A stretch of 64,000 nucleotides of DNA from positions 1,240,001 to 1,304,000 of the forward strand of contig NZ_JAGIOC010000001.1 of NCBI RefSeq assembly GCF_017876515.1, in the 5' to 3' direction. The notes beneath the pieces were generated by a model. It had not been told where the DNA came from. It was given only the letters and a program-made list of their open reading frames with translations, and made no database searches. Position numbers and translations under genes: made by a program. The DNA comes from Brachybacterium fresconis. GTDB taxonomy: Bacteria; Actinomycetota; Actinomycetes; Actinomycetales; Dermabacteraceae. Positions within the stretch are counted from its first letter, which is position 1, and the number at the start of each line of letters is the position of its first letter. Shown piece after piece: positions 9,984 to 20,118 of the stretch.

Positions 9984-11762
9984 ATGCCCGCACGCTCCTC
10001 CAAGCCCCGCCCCCTGTCCACGGTGCTGATCGCCAACCGTGGAGAGATCGCGGTGCGGGTCGCCCGAGCCTGCCGGGATGCCGGGCTCCGTTCGGTCGCC
10101 GTGTACGCCGATCCGGACCGCGACGCCCTGCACACGCAGATCGCCGACGAGGCCTACGCCCTGGGCGGCACCACCGCCGCCAGCTCCTACCTGGTCGTCG
10201 ACAAGATCCTGGACATCGCCCACCGCTCCGGGGCCGACGCGATCCATCCCGGCTACGGATTCCTCTCCGAGCGCGCCGACTTCGCCCAGGCCGTCATCGA
10301 CGCCGGGCTGACCTGGATCGGCCCGCCCCCGTCGGCCATCGAGAAGCTCGGCGACAAGGTCTCGGCCCGCCACATCGCCCAGAAGGCCGGCGCGCCGCTG
10401 GTCGCCGGCACCAAGGATCCCGTCCAGAACTCCGACGAGGTCGTGGACTTCGCCCGCGCCAACGGGCTGCCGATCGCCATCAAGGCCGCCTTCGGCGGCG
10501 GCGGCCGCGGCCTGAAGGTCGCCCGGGAGGAGTCCGAGGTGCGCGAGCTGTTCGACTCCGCCGTGCGCGAGGCGACGGCCGCCTTCGGACGCGGCGAATG
10601 CTTCGTGGAGCGCTACCTCGACGCACCCCGGCACGTGGAGACCCAGTGCCTCGCGGACATGCACGGCACCGTCCAGGTGGTCTCCACCCGGGACTGCTCC
10701 CTGCAGCGCCGTCATCAGAAGCTGGTCGAGGAGGCGCCCGCGCCCTTCCTCTCCTCCCAGCAGAACGCGCAGCTGATCTCCTCCTCCAAGGCCATCCTGC
10801 GCGAGGCCGGATACGTCGGGGCCGGCACCTGCGAGTTCCTCGTCGGGGCCGACGGCACCATCTCCTTCCTCGAGGTCAACACGCGCCTGCAGGTGGAGCA
10901 CCCCGTGACCGAGGAGGTCGCCGGCGTCGACCTGGTGCGCGAGCAGCTGCGCATCGCCGCCGGCGAGACCATCTCCGCACAGGATCCCGTCTCGCGCGGG
11001 CACTCCTTCGAGTTCCGCATCAACGGCGAGGACCCGGGTCGCGGCTTCATGCCCGCCCCCGGCCGGATCCAGCGCTACGACCTGCCCTCCGGCCCCGGTG
11101 TGCGCATCGAATCGGGCGTGCGCGCGGGAGACGAGATCTCCGGCGCCTTCGACTCCATGCTGGCCAAGCTCGTGATCACCGGCGCCACCCGGCAGGAGGC
11201 TCTCGAGCGCTCCCGTCGGGCGCTGGCCGAGTTCCGCATCGACGGCCTCCCGACGGTCCTGCCCTTCCACCGGACGGTGGTCGAGGACCCGGCCTTCGCC
11301 CCGGCCGACCCGGAGGAGCCCTTCACCGTCCACACCCGCTGGATCGAGACCGCCTTCCACAACGATCTCCCGGCCGCCCCGCTGCCCGCTCAGCCCGACG
11401 AGCCCGAGGATCGCGAGGCCGTCGTGGTCGAGGTCGACGGCCGCCGGGTCGAGATCAGCCTCCCCGCCTCCCTGCGCGCGCCGCAGCAGCCGGTGCACCA
11501 GCGCCGCAAGCGCAGCCACCGCGGGGTGGGCGAGTCCGCCGCCGGAGGCAACGCGGTGACGGCACCCATGCAGGGGACCATCGTGAAGATCGTCGCCGAG
11601 GAGGGCCAGAGCGTGGCCGACGGCGACCTGCTGGTCGTCCTCGAGGCGATGAAGATGGAGCAGCCCATCACGGCGCACCGCTCCGGGATCGTCAAGAACC
11701 TGGCCGCCGAGATCGGCGCGACCGTCTCGGCGGGCGCCGTGCTCTGCCAGATCGAGGACTGA
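9984..11762 (+). CDS. Acetyl/propionyl-CoA carboxylase alpha subunit (biotin carboxylase + BCCP)
   Basis: 592 residues. N-terminal biotin carboxylase: [21 protein letters not shown], the ATP-grasp glycine loop [13 protein letters not shown], and [20 protein letters not shown]. The last 75 residues form a biotinyl domain with EAMKMEQPI, where the Lys is biotinylated by BirA. A TAGACT hexamer at 9943-9948 is a plausible -10 and GGAAGGA precedes the ATG. It pairs with the beta and epsilon subunits upstream to make malonyl- or methylmalonyl-CoA. Confidence 0.96.
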   Translation: MPARSSKPRPLSTVLIANRGEIAVRVARACRDAGLRSVAVYADPDRDALHTQIADEAYALGGTTAASSYLVVDKILDIAHRSGADAIHPGYGFLSERADFAQAVIDAGLTWIGPPPSAIEKLGDKVSARHIAQKAGAPLVAGTKDPVQNSDEVVDFARANGLPIAIKAAFGGGGRGLKVAREESEVRELFDSAVREATAAFGRGECFVERYLDAPRHVETQCLADMHGTVQVVSTRDCSLQRRHQKLVEEAPAPFLSSQQNAQLISSSKAILREAGYVGAGTCEFLVGADGTISFLEVNTRLQVEHPVTEEVAGVDLVREQLRIAAGETISAQDPVSRGHSFEFRINGEDPGRGFMPAPGRIQRYDLPSGPGVRIESGVRAGDEISGAFDSMLAKLVITGATRQEALERSRRALAEFRIDGLPTVLPFHRTVVEDPAFAPADPEEPFTVHTRWIETAFHNDLPAAPLPAQPDEPEDREAVVVEVDGRRVEISLPASLRAPQQPVHQRRKRSHRGVGESAAGGNAVTAPMQGTIVKIVAEEGQSVADGDLLVVLEAMKMEQPITAHRSGIVKNLAAEIGATVSAGAVLCQIED

Positions 11763-11799
11763 CCCGGGCAGGGCCTCCCCTGCGGGTCCCTCCGCCCTG

Positions 11800-13275
11800 T
11801 CAGCGGGTGACGGTGATGCTCGCGCGGCGGGCGACCTCCGCGAGGGAGCCGGTCAGCGAGGGGTAGACGGTGGACGTATCGGCGACCTGGTCCGCCGTGA
11901 GCCGATGGGCGACCGCCAGGGTGTAGGGCAGGATCAGCTCGCTGGCCCGCGGGGAGACCACCACCGCACCGAGCACGGTGTGGGAGCCGGGGCGCACGAT
12001 GAGCTTCACGAAGCCCTCGGAGAGCCCCTGCATCTTCGCGCGGGGGTTCGTGTCCAGGGGCAGCGTGAGCACCTCGCCGGCGACGACGCCGTCGGTCACG
12101 TCCTGCTCGCTCACCCCGACCACCGCGATCTCCGGGCTGGTGAAGATCGCCGAGGAGACCTGCGCGGAGATCAGCGGGGAGACCGCATCGCCCAGGGCGT
12201 GGTGCATGGCGATGCGCCCCTGCATGGCGGCGACCGAGGCCAGCGGGTACACGCCGGTGCAGTCGCCGGCGGCGTAGACGCCGCGCACGGAGGTGCGCGA
12301 GACGCGGTCGGTGTCGATGTGGCCGCTGTCCTTGATCCGCACGCCCGCGTCCGCGAGGCCCAGGTCGGCGGTCCAGGGGATTCCCCCGAGAGCCATCAGC
12401 GCATGGCTGCCGGCGATCTCCTCGCCCGAGGTGAGGGTGACGATCACGCCGTCCTCCGTGCGGCGCACGGAGGCGGCGCGCGATCGGGACTGCACGTGCA
12501 CACCGCGCCGGGCGAAGGCGTCCTCGAGCACGTCGGCCGCGTCCCCGTCGGTGCCGGGCAGCACCTTCGCTCGGGAGGAGACCAGGGTGACCTCGCTGCC
12601 CAGGGCCCGGTAGGCGCTGGCGAACTCGGCCCCGGTCACGCCGGAGCCGACCACGATCAGGTGCTCGGGCAGGCTCTCCAGCGCGTACACCTGGGTCCAG
12701 TTCAGGATCCGCTCCCCATCGCAGGGTCCGGTCTCCAGCTCGCGGGGGCGGGCGCCGACGGCCAGCAGGATCACGTCGGCCCCGAAAGAATCGTGCACCT
12801 CGCCGGAGGCGTCGAGGACCTCCACGGCGGAGGCCCCGGCGAGGCGTCCGCGCCCGTCGACGATCTGCACGCCGGCGTCCTCCAGGCTCGCGCGGATGTC
12901 CGCGGACTGTGCTGCTGCGAGGCGCTGGACGCGGGCGTTGACCGCGCCGAGGTCGACGTCCAGGCTCCCGGCCCCGGGCGCGGAGCCGTCCTCGGCGTCG
13001 CGGATCCCGAGCTGCTGGGAGGTGCCGACGACGTCGAGCACGTCGGCCGTGGCGATGAGGGTCTTGGAGGGGACGACATCGGTGAGCACGGCTGCTCCCC
13101 CGATGCCGCGCTCCTCGATCAGGACGGTCTCGGCGCCCTGGCGCGCCGCGGTCAGCGCGGCCTCGTAGCCGCCGGGACCGCCGCCGATGATCACCACCCG
13201 GGAACGGTCACCGGCACGGGCGACACGATGGGGGTCCGACGCAAGGGCGGTGCTGGGATCGCTCACGCCCTCCAT
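11800..13275 (-). CDS. NAD(P)H-quinone dehydrogenase, LpdA type
   Basis: 491 residues of the flavoprotein disulfide reductase fold: FAD-binding VVIIGGGPGGYEAAL, second dinucleotide site VVGSGVTGAEFASAYRALGS, RTSVRGVYAAGDCTG, and a C-terminal dimerisation domain. The usual redox CxxxxC is absent; the equivalent stretch is GIGGAAVLTDVVPSKTL. That absence is characteristic of the mycobacterial Rv3303c/LpdA class that reduces quinones rather than lipoamide. ATG at 13275 is used; GTG at 13266 is an alternative. Divergent from the nucleoside phosphorylase gene. Confidence 0.92.
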   Translation of the reverse strand: MEGVSDPSTALASDPHRVARAGDRSRVVIIGGGPGGYEAALTAARQGAETVLIEERGIGGAAVLTDVVPSKTLIATADVLDVVGTSQQLGIRDAEDGSAPGAGSLDVDLGAVNARVQRLAAAQSADIRASLEDAGVQIVDGRGRLAGASAVEVLDASGEVHDSFGADVILLAVGARPRELETGPCDGERILNWTQVYALESLPEHLIVVGSGVTGAEFASAYRALGSEVTLVSSRAKVLPGTDGDAADVLEDAFARRGVHVQSRSRAASVRRTEDGVIVTLTSGEEIAGSHALMALGGIPWTADLGLADAGVRIKDSGHIDTDRVSRTSVRGVYAAGDCTGVYPLASVAAMQGRIAMHHALGDAVSPLISAQVSSAIFTSPEIAVVGVSEQDVTDGVVAGEVLTLPLDTNPRAKMQGLSEGFVKLIVRPGSHTVLGAVVVSPRASELILPYTLAVAHRLTADQVADTSTVYPSLTGSLAEVARRASITVTR

Positions 13276-13347
13276 TGTGGCCCACCGCGCCGAGGCCGGG
13301 GCCCGTTTCTGCGGCGGGGAGGCGGCAGCCTGCGTTACCTTCGATCC

Positions 13348-14199
13348 ATGACTGAGACCTCCTCCGACCCGTACCTGCTCGCCCGCGACGCCGCCGCCGC
13401 GATCGCCGAGGCCAGCGGCGTCGCCTCCCATGACCTCGCCCTGGTGCTGGGGTCGGGCTGGGCCGGCGCGGCGGACCTGCTCGGCGAGACCGTCTGGCAG
13501 GCCGACGCCACCACGATCCCCGGGTTCCGGCCCCCGGCGGTCGCCGGCCACGTCGGCACCCTCCGCTCGATCCGCGTCGCGGGCAGCGGCGCCCGCGCCC
13601 TGGTCCTGGGCGCCCGCACCCACTTCTACGAGGGTGCCGGGGTCGACGCCGTCGTGCACGGCGTGCGCACCGCCGCGGCGACCGGCGCCCGCACGATGGT
13701 GCTGACCAACGGCTGCGGCGGGATCGATCCCTCCTGGGTCCCCGGCACCCCGGTGCTGATCTCCGACCAGATCAACTTCACGGGGGCGACGCCGCTGGCG
13801 GGCGCGAACTTCGTGGACCTCACCGACCTGTACACCCCGGCGCTGCGGGACATCGCCCGCGAGGTCGATCCGAGCCTCGACGAGGGCGTGTACATGCAGT
13901 TCCGAGGGCCGACCTACGAGACCCCCGCGGAGGTGCAGATGGCTCGGACCGTCGGCGCGCACCTGGTCGGCATGTCCACCGCCCTCGAGGCGATCGCGGC
14001 CCGTGAGGCCGGGATGGACGTGCTGGGCATCTCCCTGGTGACGAACCTGGCGGCGGGCATCAGCGCCCAGGCGCTCAGCCATCAGGAGGTGCTCGAGGCC
14101 GGCCGCGACGCGGGCCCGCGGATCTCGGAGCTGCTGGCCGAGACCGTCCGCCGCATCACCGGCGGCGCCCCGTCGGCCAGGACCGAGGGGAGGGCGTGA
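13348..14199 (+). CDS. Purine-nucleoside phosphorylase
   Basis: 283 residues, the length of trimeric PNPs. Features: LALVLGSGWAGAADLLG phosphate loop, ARTHFYEG, NGCGGIDPSWVPGTPVLISDQIN purine-binding region, and VGMSTALEAIAAREAGMDVLGISLVTNLAAG. It cleaves purine (deoxy)nucleosides to base and pentose-1-phosphate. The stop overlaps the next gene's start. With deoC and the cdd/deoA operon in this window it forms a nucleoside catabolism set. Confidence 0.95.
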   Translation: MTETSSDPYLLARDAAAAIAEASGVASHDLALVLGSGWAGAADLLGETVWQADATTIPGFRPPAVAGHVGTLRSIRVAGSGARALVLGARTHFYEGAGVDAVVHGVRTAAATGARTMVLTNGCGGIDPSWVPGTPVLISDQINFTGATPLAGANFVDLTDLYTPALRDIAREVDPSLDEGVYMQFRGPTYETPAEVQMARTVGAHLVGMSTALEAIAAREAGMDVLGISLVTNLAAGISAQALSHQEVLEAGRDAGPRISELLAETVRRITGGAPSARTEGRA

Positions 14200-15947
14200 T
14201 GACTCCCGACGACGGCGGCACCACCTCGCCCGCCCTCCTGGACCCTGCGCTCCACGAGCGCGCCGAGGCCTGGATCGCGGACGATCCCGACCCGGCGACC
14301 CGTGCGGCGCTGACCTCCCGGCTCGAGCAGGCCCTCGCCGGGGGTGAGTCGGCGATCGAGGAGATCACCGATGCGTTCTCCGGCGAGCTGGAGTTCGGCA
14401 CCGCCGGGCTGCGCGGGAAGATGGGGCCGGGGCCGAACCGTATGAACCGTGCGGTGGTCTCCCGCGCGGCGCGCGGCCTGGCCGACCATCTTCTCGGCGA
14501 CCTCTCCCTCCCCGAACCGCTGGTCGTGATCGGCTACGACGCCCGATGCAACTCGCAGGACTTCGCCCGGGCCTCGGCGGCGATCCTGACCGCTGCCGGC
14601 TGCCGGGTCCGCCTGCTGCAGCGGCACGGCCCCACGCCCCTGGTGGCCTTCGCCGTGCGGCACCTGGAGGCCGACGCCGGCATCGTGGTCACCGCCAGCC
14701 ACAACCCTCCCGCGGACAACGGGTACAAGGTCTACCTCGGCGGCCGTGCCGCGGACGCGAACGGTCGCGGCGTGCAGATCGTGCCGCCCTCGGACGGACA
14801 GATCGCGGCCCGCATCGCCGCCGTCGGCCCAGCGAGCGCGATCCCCCTGGCCGAGACGGGCTGGGAGCTGCTGGGCGATCAGCTGCGCGAGGACTATCTC
14901 GCGGCGATCTGCGCGCTGCCGGACCCGGACGGGCCGCGGCAGGTGCGCATCGTGCACACCGGGATGCACGGGGTCGGCACCGAGACGGCGCTGGCCGCGC
15001 TGGCCCGCACCGGCTTCGCCGAGGTGCGCACGGTGGCCGAGCAGGCGGATCCCGATCCGGACTTCCCCACGGTCTCCTTCCCCAACCCCGAGGAGCCAGG
15101 CGCGATCGACCTCGCCCTCGACCTGGCTCGCACGGCCGAGGCCGACGTGGTGATCGCCCACGACCCCGATGCCGACCGCTGTGCGGCCGCCGTCCACGAC
15201 GAGCACCTCGGCGACTGGCGGATGCTGACCGGCGACGAGCTGGGAGTCCTGCTGGGCGATCACCTGATCCGCCGTCACGGGTACGAGGGGGTCATGGCGC
15301 GGTCGATCGTCTCCAGCCGCTGGCTGGACCGGGTGGTGCAGAGCGCGGGGCTCGAGCCTGCGGCGACGCTGACCGGCTTCAAGTGGATCACCCGGGCTCC
15401 CGGCATCGTCTACGGCTACGAGGAGGCGATCGGCTACTGCGTGCTGCCCGAGGTGGTGCGCGACAAGGACGGTCTCTCGGCCGCGCTCGTGGTCGCGGAG
15501 ATGGCGGCGCTGGCACGGGCCGAGGGGACGACGCTGATCGACCGGTTGGACGAGCTCGCCGCCGAGCACGGCCTGTTCGCGACCTCGCAGCTGTCGATCC
15601 GGGTCGAGGACCTCGCGGCGATCCCCGCGATGATGCGGCAGCTGCGCACCGCTCCGCCGACGCAGCTGCTGGGCTCCGCGGTGACCACCACCGAGGACCT
15701 CTCCGAAGGGTCGGTGCAGACCACCGGGCTGCCGCCGACCGAGGGCCTGCTGCTGCTCAGCGCGGAGGACACCCGTGTGGTGGTGCGACCCTCGGGCACC
15801 GAGCCGAAGCTGAAGTGCTACCTCGAGGTGGTCCAGCACGTTCCCGCGGGAACGTCCACGGCGGAGATGACGCGGCTGCGATCCCGCTCCGGCGAGCGCC
15901 TGGACCAGCTGCAGGGCGAGCTGCGCGAGGCGCTCGGGCAGTCCTGA
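14199..15947 (+). CDS. Phosphoglucomutase/phosphopentomutase family (PmmB-like)
   Basis: 582 residues. Alpha-D-phosphohexomutase signatures: catalytic serine in VVTASHNPPADNGYKVY, metal loop HDPDADRCA, sugar loop GYEEAIGYCV, and phosphate loop RPSGTEPKLKCYLE. Its location directly after PNP, overlapping its stop by one base, suggests it interconverts ribose-1-phosphate and ribose-5-phosphate, as shown for some PGM/PMM homologues; glucose or mannose phosphates remain possible. GTG at 14196 is an alternative start. AGGGGAGGG provides the ribosome-binding site. Confidence 0.93.
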   Translation: MTPDDGGTTSPALLDPALHERAEAWIADDPDPATRAALTSRLEQALAGGESAIEEITDAFSGELEFGTAGLRGKMGPGPNRMNRAVVSRAARGLADHLLGDLSLPEPLVVIGYDARCNSQDFARASAAILTAAGCRVRLLQRHGPTPLVAFAVRHLEADAGIVVTASHNPPADNGYKVYLGGRAADANGRGVQIVPPSDGQIAARIAAVGPASAIPLAETGWELLGDQLREDYLAAICALPDPDGPRQVRIVHTGMHGVGTETALAALARTGFAEVRTVAEQADPDPDFPTVSFPNPEEPGAIDLALDLARTAEADVVIAHDPDADRCAAAVHDEHLGDWRMLTGDELGVLLGDHLIRRHGYEGVMARSIVSSRWLDRVVQSAGLEPAATLTGFKWITRAPGIVYGYEEAIGYCVLPEVVRDKDGLSAALVVAEMAALARAEGTTLIDRLDELAAEHGLFATSQLSIRVEDLAAIPAMMRQLRTAPPTQLLGSAVTTTEDLSEGSVQTTGLPPTEGLLLLSAEDTRVVVRPSGTEPKLKCYLEVVQHVPAGTSTAEMTRLRSRSGERLDQLQGELREALGQS

Positions 15948-16026
15948 CGTCGGCTCCGCCGCGAACGGCTGGTCTCCGAGGAGCCCGACCGTCGCGGCGG
16001 ACCAGGGCGGGCGCTGCCCGCCGAGG

Positions 16027-16692
16027 TCAGGACCCGCTGCCGGCGCCGCCCTCGAGGATCGCCCGCGAGGAGGACAGGCCCAGTCGGCTCGCCCCGGCGG
16101 CGACCATCGCCTCGGCCGCCTCGCGGGTGCGGATCCCGCCGGAGGCCTTCACGCCGAGCCGGTCGCCGACGGTGCGGCGCATGAGCTGGACGGCGTGCTC
16201 GGTGGCTCCGCCGGCAGGGTGGAACCCGGTGGAGGTCTTCACGAAGTCTGCGCCGGCGCGCTCGGCGACCTCGCAGACCGCGACGATCTGCTCGTCGGTC
16301 AGGGCGGCGGATTCGATGATCACCTTCAGCACCACCGGTGCCGGAGCGGACTCCCGCACGGCCCGGATCTCGTCCTCGACGTCCGCGTAGGCCGCGGCCC
16401 GGGCGAGGCCGACGTTCAGGACCATGTCGACCTCGTCGGCGCCCTTGGCCACGGAGTCCGCGGCCTCGGCGGCCTTGATCCCCGGGGCGTGCTGGCCGGA
16501 GGGGAAGCCGCAGACGGTCGCCACCGTGACGGTGGTCCGCACCGGGAGCATCGAGGGAGAGATGCACACCGAATAGGTGCCCAGGTCCTCGGCCTCGCGC
16601 AGCAGCGCGGTGACGTCGTCCCGCGTGGCTTCGGGCTTGAGGAGGGTGTGGTCGATGAGGGCGGCGAGCTGGTCGCGATCGGAAGTCGTCAT
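16027..16692 (-). CDS. deoC: Deoxyribose-phosphate aldolase
   Basis: 221 residues from the ATG giving [22 protein letters not shown]; an upstream in-frame ATG adds 12 residues without similarity. The Schiff-base Lys lies in [11 protein letters not shown] and the second active-site Lys in [21 protein letters not shown] forms the phosphate site. It splits 2-deoxyribose-5-phosphate to acetaldehyde and glyceraldehyde-3-phosphate, the last step for deoxynucleosides processed by PNP and DeoA. Convergent with the mutase gene. Confidence 0.96.
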   Translation of the reverse strand: MTTSDRDQLAALIDHTLLKPEATRDDVTALLREAEDLGTYSVCISPSMLPVRTTVTVATVCGFPSGQHAPGIKAAEAADSVAKGADEVDMVLNVGLARAAAYADVEDEIRAVRESAPAPVVLKVIIESAALTDEQIVAVCEVAERAGADFVKTSTGFHPAGGATEHAVQLMRRTVGDRLGVKASGGIRTREAAEAMVAAGASRLGLSSSRAILEGGAGSGS

Positions 16693-16847
16693 GGTGCGAT
16701 CTTGGCAGACAGCCCTCGCGCCGCGCATCCGGGACGGCGACGATCGGGTCGCGACCGAGGATCAGATCACGACCGAGGACCGGATCGGGGCCCCGGGGCC
16801 CGGCCGGTGGCCGGGGGCCGTGGCCCCGGGCGCGTGCCCGAGGCAGG

Positions 16848-19097
16848 ATGTCGGCATGGACCATGATGTCGGACGGGACGAGGAGGCGTCGGCGGCCTGG
16901 CCCGGCGCCCGCCCACACGCTGACCCGCTTCGTCGGCCGGGAGTCCGAGACGTCGGACCTGGCGCAGCTGGTGTCGCGCTCCCGCCTGGTGACGCTGGTG
17001 GGCGCCCCGGGGGCCGGCAAGACCCGCTTGGCCGCCGAGACCTCACCCCTGCTGGCGGAGTCCTTCCGCGACGGGGTGCGACCGGTGGCGCTGGCCACCG
17101 TCTGGGCCCCGGGCGACGTGCTGACCGGGATCGCCGCCGCCCTCGGCGTCCGCGCCGACGACCAGGAGAGCCTGCTGGACGCCCTGCTCGCCGTGCTGCG
17201 GCCCGCCCGCACCCTGCTCGTCCTGGACAACTGCGAGCATGTGATCGGCCCGGTGTCGACCCTCGTCGAGCGGATCCTCGGCGCCGCACCGCGGGTGCGC
17301 GTCCTGGCCACCAGCCGGGTGCCGCTCGGGGTGCCCGGCGAGCATCTGCACCGCGTGGGACCCCTCGATCGCTCGGAGGCGTACGAGCTGTTCGTCGATC
17401 GCGCCCGGCTGGTCACGGACCTGGACCTGGACCAGGTGGGAGCCTCCTGGGTCCATCGCCTCTGCGACCTGCTCGACGGCCTCCCCCTGGCCCTCGAGCT
17501 GGCCGCCCGGCAGACCCGCGTGCTGTCCCTGCCCGACCTGGCCGAACGGCTCGACCGCGAGCTGGCCCGGACCGACGACCCCGGTTCCCCCGGGCCCGGG
17601 AGACCGACGATGGAGGCGACCCTCGCCGGGAGCTGCCGAATGCTGTCACCCGCGCAGAACGAGCTGTTCGATCAGCTCTCCGTCTTCTCCGGGGACTTCG
17701 ACGTGCCGGCCGTCGAAGCGGTGGCCGCGGGCCTCGAGGACGTGGTCTGGGAGGTGGGCACCCTGGTGGACCACTCGCTGCTGTGGACCCGATCGACCGG
17801 CTCCGGGTCTCTGCGCTGCCGGATGCTGGAGCCGATCCGCCAGTACGCCGCCGCTCGCCTCGCGGCCCGGGGCGGGGCCGACCGGGTCCGCGAGCGACAC
17901 GCCCGCTACTTCCTGGCCGCCGCCCGGACCGCCTCCCGCGGGCTGATGGACGTGGACGGACATCATCGGTACGCAGCGCTGCGGAGCATGGAGACGAACG
18001 TCCTGGCCGCCGTCGCCTGGGCCCGCAGGGTCGATCCGGACCTCGCCCTCCAGCTGCTGACCTGCCTGTCCGGCTACTGGGAGCACCGCGGCCATGTCCT
18101 CGAGGCCTGGACCCGGCTCGAGGAGCTCCTCGAGGACGGCTCGGTGTCGGTCCGGACCCGGGCCGACGCCCTGGTGGCCCTGGCCCAGCTCAGCTACCGC
18201 CGCGAGCAGTACCGGCTCGCTCAGCGGTGCACGCAGGAGCTGATCCCGCTCATGCAGGAGCTGGGCGACCACGACGGACTGGCCCGGGGCCTGAGAGCCC
18301 GTGCCCAGGCCTGCATGGCCGCCGGGGATCACGATGCCGCTCTCGCCTCGGCACGGGGCAGCGTCCCGGCGTTCCGCGAGACCGAGGACCGCCTGGGCGA
18401 GGCGTGGTCGCTGACGAGTCTGGGCGCCTGCTTGATCGCCGCGGGCCGGCTCGAGGAGGGTCTGGAGGCGGACCTCGCGTCCTGGAAGATCCTGCAGGCC
18501 GAGCCGGAGGCGCCCACGGTGGCCCGCTCCACCCACGTCGGTCTGGCGTTCGCCTACGCGAACCTGGGGGACACGGCGGCCCATCGCCGCCATCTGACCG
18601 CTTCGATCGAGGCCCTGCAGCAGGTCGGCGCGCTCGAGGGCGACTCCGAATGGCTGTGGGGGGCGGTGTCGCTGGCTCATGACGAGGGCCGCTGGGCCTC
18701 GGCCCTCCGGATGGCCGCGCTGGCTCGTGCGAAGGGCCGACGGGGCAGCGGCCTGATGCCCTTCGCGCGGGAGTTCTGCGACCGTGCGACCGACGACGCC
18801 GAGCGGCGGGTCGGCGCTGAACGAGCCGCCGACCTCGCCGAGCAGGGGGCGCGGATGACCACCGAGCAGGCTCTCGACGAGGCGCTGGGCCGTCCGGAGG
18901 CCGATGCCTCTCCCCTGACCCCGCGGGAGCGCGAGGTCGCTCGTCTGACCGGACAGGGGCTGAGCAATGCGGAGATCGCCGAGCAGCTGGTGCTCTCCCG
19001 GCGGACGGTGGAGACCCATCAGGACCACATCCGGCAGAAGCTGGGCCTGGCGACCCGGTACGAGGTGATGGCCTGGGCGATGTCAGGATCCGTGTGA
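16848..19097 (+). CDS. LuxR-family ATPase transcriptional regulator
   Basis: About 749 residues. An Arg/Pro-rich start precedes RFVGRESETSDLAQLV and a Walker A GAPGAGKTRLA with Walker B LLVLDNCEH, as in the NB-ARC/AfsR-like ATPases. A TPR-like helical region covers about 350-650, and a C-terminal LuxR helix-turn-helix contains SPLTPREREVARLTGQGLSN and ETHQDHIRQKLGL. Such regulators switch DNA binding through nucleotide and ligand state. The target is unknown. The methyltransferase 40 nt downstream may be co-transcribed. ATG codons at 16863 and 16866 are alternative starts. Confidence 0.9.
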   Translation: MSAWTMMSDGTRRRRRPGPAPAHTLTRFVGRESETSDLAQLVSRSRLVTLVGAPGAGKTRLAAETSPLLAESFRDGVRPVALATVWAPGDVLTGIAAALGVRADDQESLLDALLAVLRPARTLLVLDNCEHVIGPVSTLVERILGAAPRVRVLATSRVPLGVPGEHLHRVGPLDRSEAYELFVDRARLVTDLDLDQVGASWVHRLCDLLDGLPLALELAARQTRVLSLPDLAERLDRELARTDDPGSPGPGRPTMEATLAGSCRMLSPAQNELFDQLSVFSGDFDVPAVEAVAAGLEDVVWEVGTLVDHSLLWTRSTGSGSLRCRMLEPIRQYAAARLAARGGADRVRERHARYFLAAARTASRGLMDVDGHHRYAALRSMETNVLAAVAWARRVDPDLALQLLTCLSGYWEHRGHVLEAWTRLEELLEDGSVSVRTRADALVALAQLSYRREQYRLAQRCTQELIPLMQELGDHDGLARGLRARAQACMAAGDHDAALASARGSVPAFRETEDRLGEAWSLTSLGACLIAAGRLEEGLEADLASWKILQAEPEAPTVARSTHVGLAFAYANLGDTAAHRRHLTASIEALQQVGALEGDSEWLWGAVSLAHDEGRWASALRMAALARAKGRRGSGLMPFAREFCDRATDDAERRVGAERAADLAEQGARMTTEQALDEALGRPEADASPLTPREREVARLTGQGLSNAEIAEQLVLSRRTVETHQDHIRQKLGLATRYEVMAWAMSGSV

Positions 19098-19139
19098 TCA
19101 CGGATGGTGCCGACCTCGGTGCCGTTGCAGGCTCGAGGG

Positions 19140-19946
19140 ATGACGGACATCACACAGGCCGACTACCTCTTCGACAACAGCACCGACGCCGGACTGACGC
19201 ACATGGAGATGCTCTCGGCGATCTTCGACCGGCACAGCATCCAGGTCCTCGAGCGGACGGGGCTCCGGGCGGGCGCACGCTGTCTGGACGTCGGGGCCGG
19301 TTCCGGCTCGATCAGCCGCTGGCTGGCCGACCGGGTCGCTCCCGGGGGCGCGGTGACCGCCCTGGACATCGACACCAGCAGGATGTCGGAGCATCCCGGG
19401 GTGCGCATCCGCCGGCACGACCTCGACCACGGACTGCACGGGGACCTCGCCGGCCCGTACGACCTGATCCATGCCCGACTCCTCCTCACCCATCTCCCCC
19501 GCCGCCACGAGATCCTCCGCGAGCTCGTCGACGCCCTCGCCCCCGGCGGCTGGCTGGTGATCGGGGACATGACGGATCGACCCCTGGGCGTCCTGTCGGA
19601 GCACAGCGCCCGGGACATCGCCGTGTGGGAGCGGATCCAGCACCTCTCCCACGAGGTCGTCAGCCCCGCCGGCGGGATCGACTTCGGCTGGGCCCGGCGC
19701 ATCGACGCCGCGATGGTCGGGGCCGGGCTGGAGGAGCTGCACGGCATAGAGGTCTCCGAGACCGTCGACGGCGGCTCCCCCGGGGCGCTGCTGCATGCCT
19801 CGCTCAACGCGCAGGCCGCTCGGCACCTGCTGGATGCGGGCGCCGACCCCTGGGAGATGGAGCGGTACCAGGAGCTCACCCGGGACCCGACCTTCCGCAG
19901 CTGGTTCTACCAGTTCATCTGCTGCCGGGGGCGCAAGCCCTTCTGA
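19140..19946 (+). CDS. Class I SAM-dependent methyltransferase
   Basis: 268 residues from the ATG giving MTDITQADYLFDN, preceded by GAGG. Motif I is CLDVGAGSGSISRWLADRV and the acidic residue of motif II is LDID. Motif IV is YDLIHARLLLTHLP and motif VI GGWLVIGDM. It resembles small-molecule methyltransferases of the UbiE/type 11 group. The substrate is unrecognised. It lies just downstream of the LuxR-family regulator. Confidence 0.85.
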   Translation: MTDITQADYLFDNSTDAGLTHMEMLSAIFDRHSIQVLERTGLRAGARCLDVGAGSGSISRWLADRVAPGGAVTALDIDTSRMSEHPGVRIRRHDLDHGLHGDLAGPYDLIHARLLLTHLPRRHEILRELVDALAPGGWLVIGDMTDRPLGVLSEHSARDIAVWERIQHLSHEVVSPAGGIDFGWARRIDAAMVGAGLEELHGIEVSETVDGGSPGALLHASLNAQAARHLLDAGADPWEMERYQELTRDPTFRSWFYQFICCRGRKPF

Positions 19947-20024
19947 TCCTCCGGTGCCCCGGCCCCTGCGGAGGGCCCGGGGCCGCGGACTCCTCGTCGA
20001 CATCCGTCGAGATCTCACCTCTCT

Positions 20025-20039
20025 ACCTATGTGATAGGT
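20025..20039. promoter_or_regulatory. Perfect palindromic operator upstream of the NRAMP-like gene
   Basis: ACCTAT-GTG-ATAGGT is a perfect 6+3+6 inverted repeat, 80 nt before the transporter start. Its right arm overlaps TAGGTT (20035-20040), a possible -10, so a bound protein would block transcription. The GntR/FadR-type regulator encoded two positions downstream is the natural candidate, because these usually bind short palindromes at their own operon. This pairing is inference. Confidence 0.6.
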
Positions 20040-20118
20040 TGCCCGGCATTGGTGCAGCGCGGCCCGCCGGGGCGCGCAGCACGAGATATTCCCGCCCTGG
20101 CCCCGAGGAGTCCCGTCG

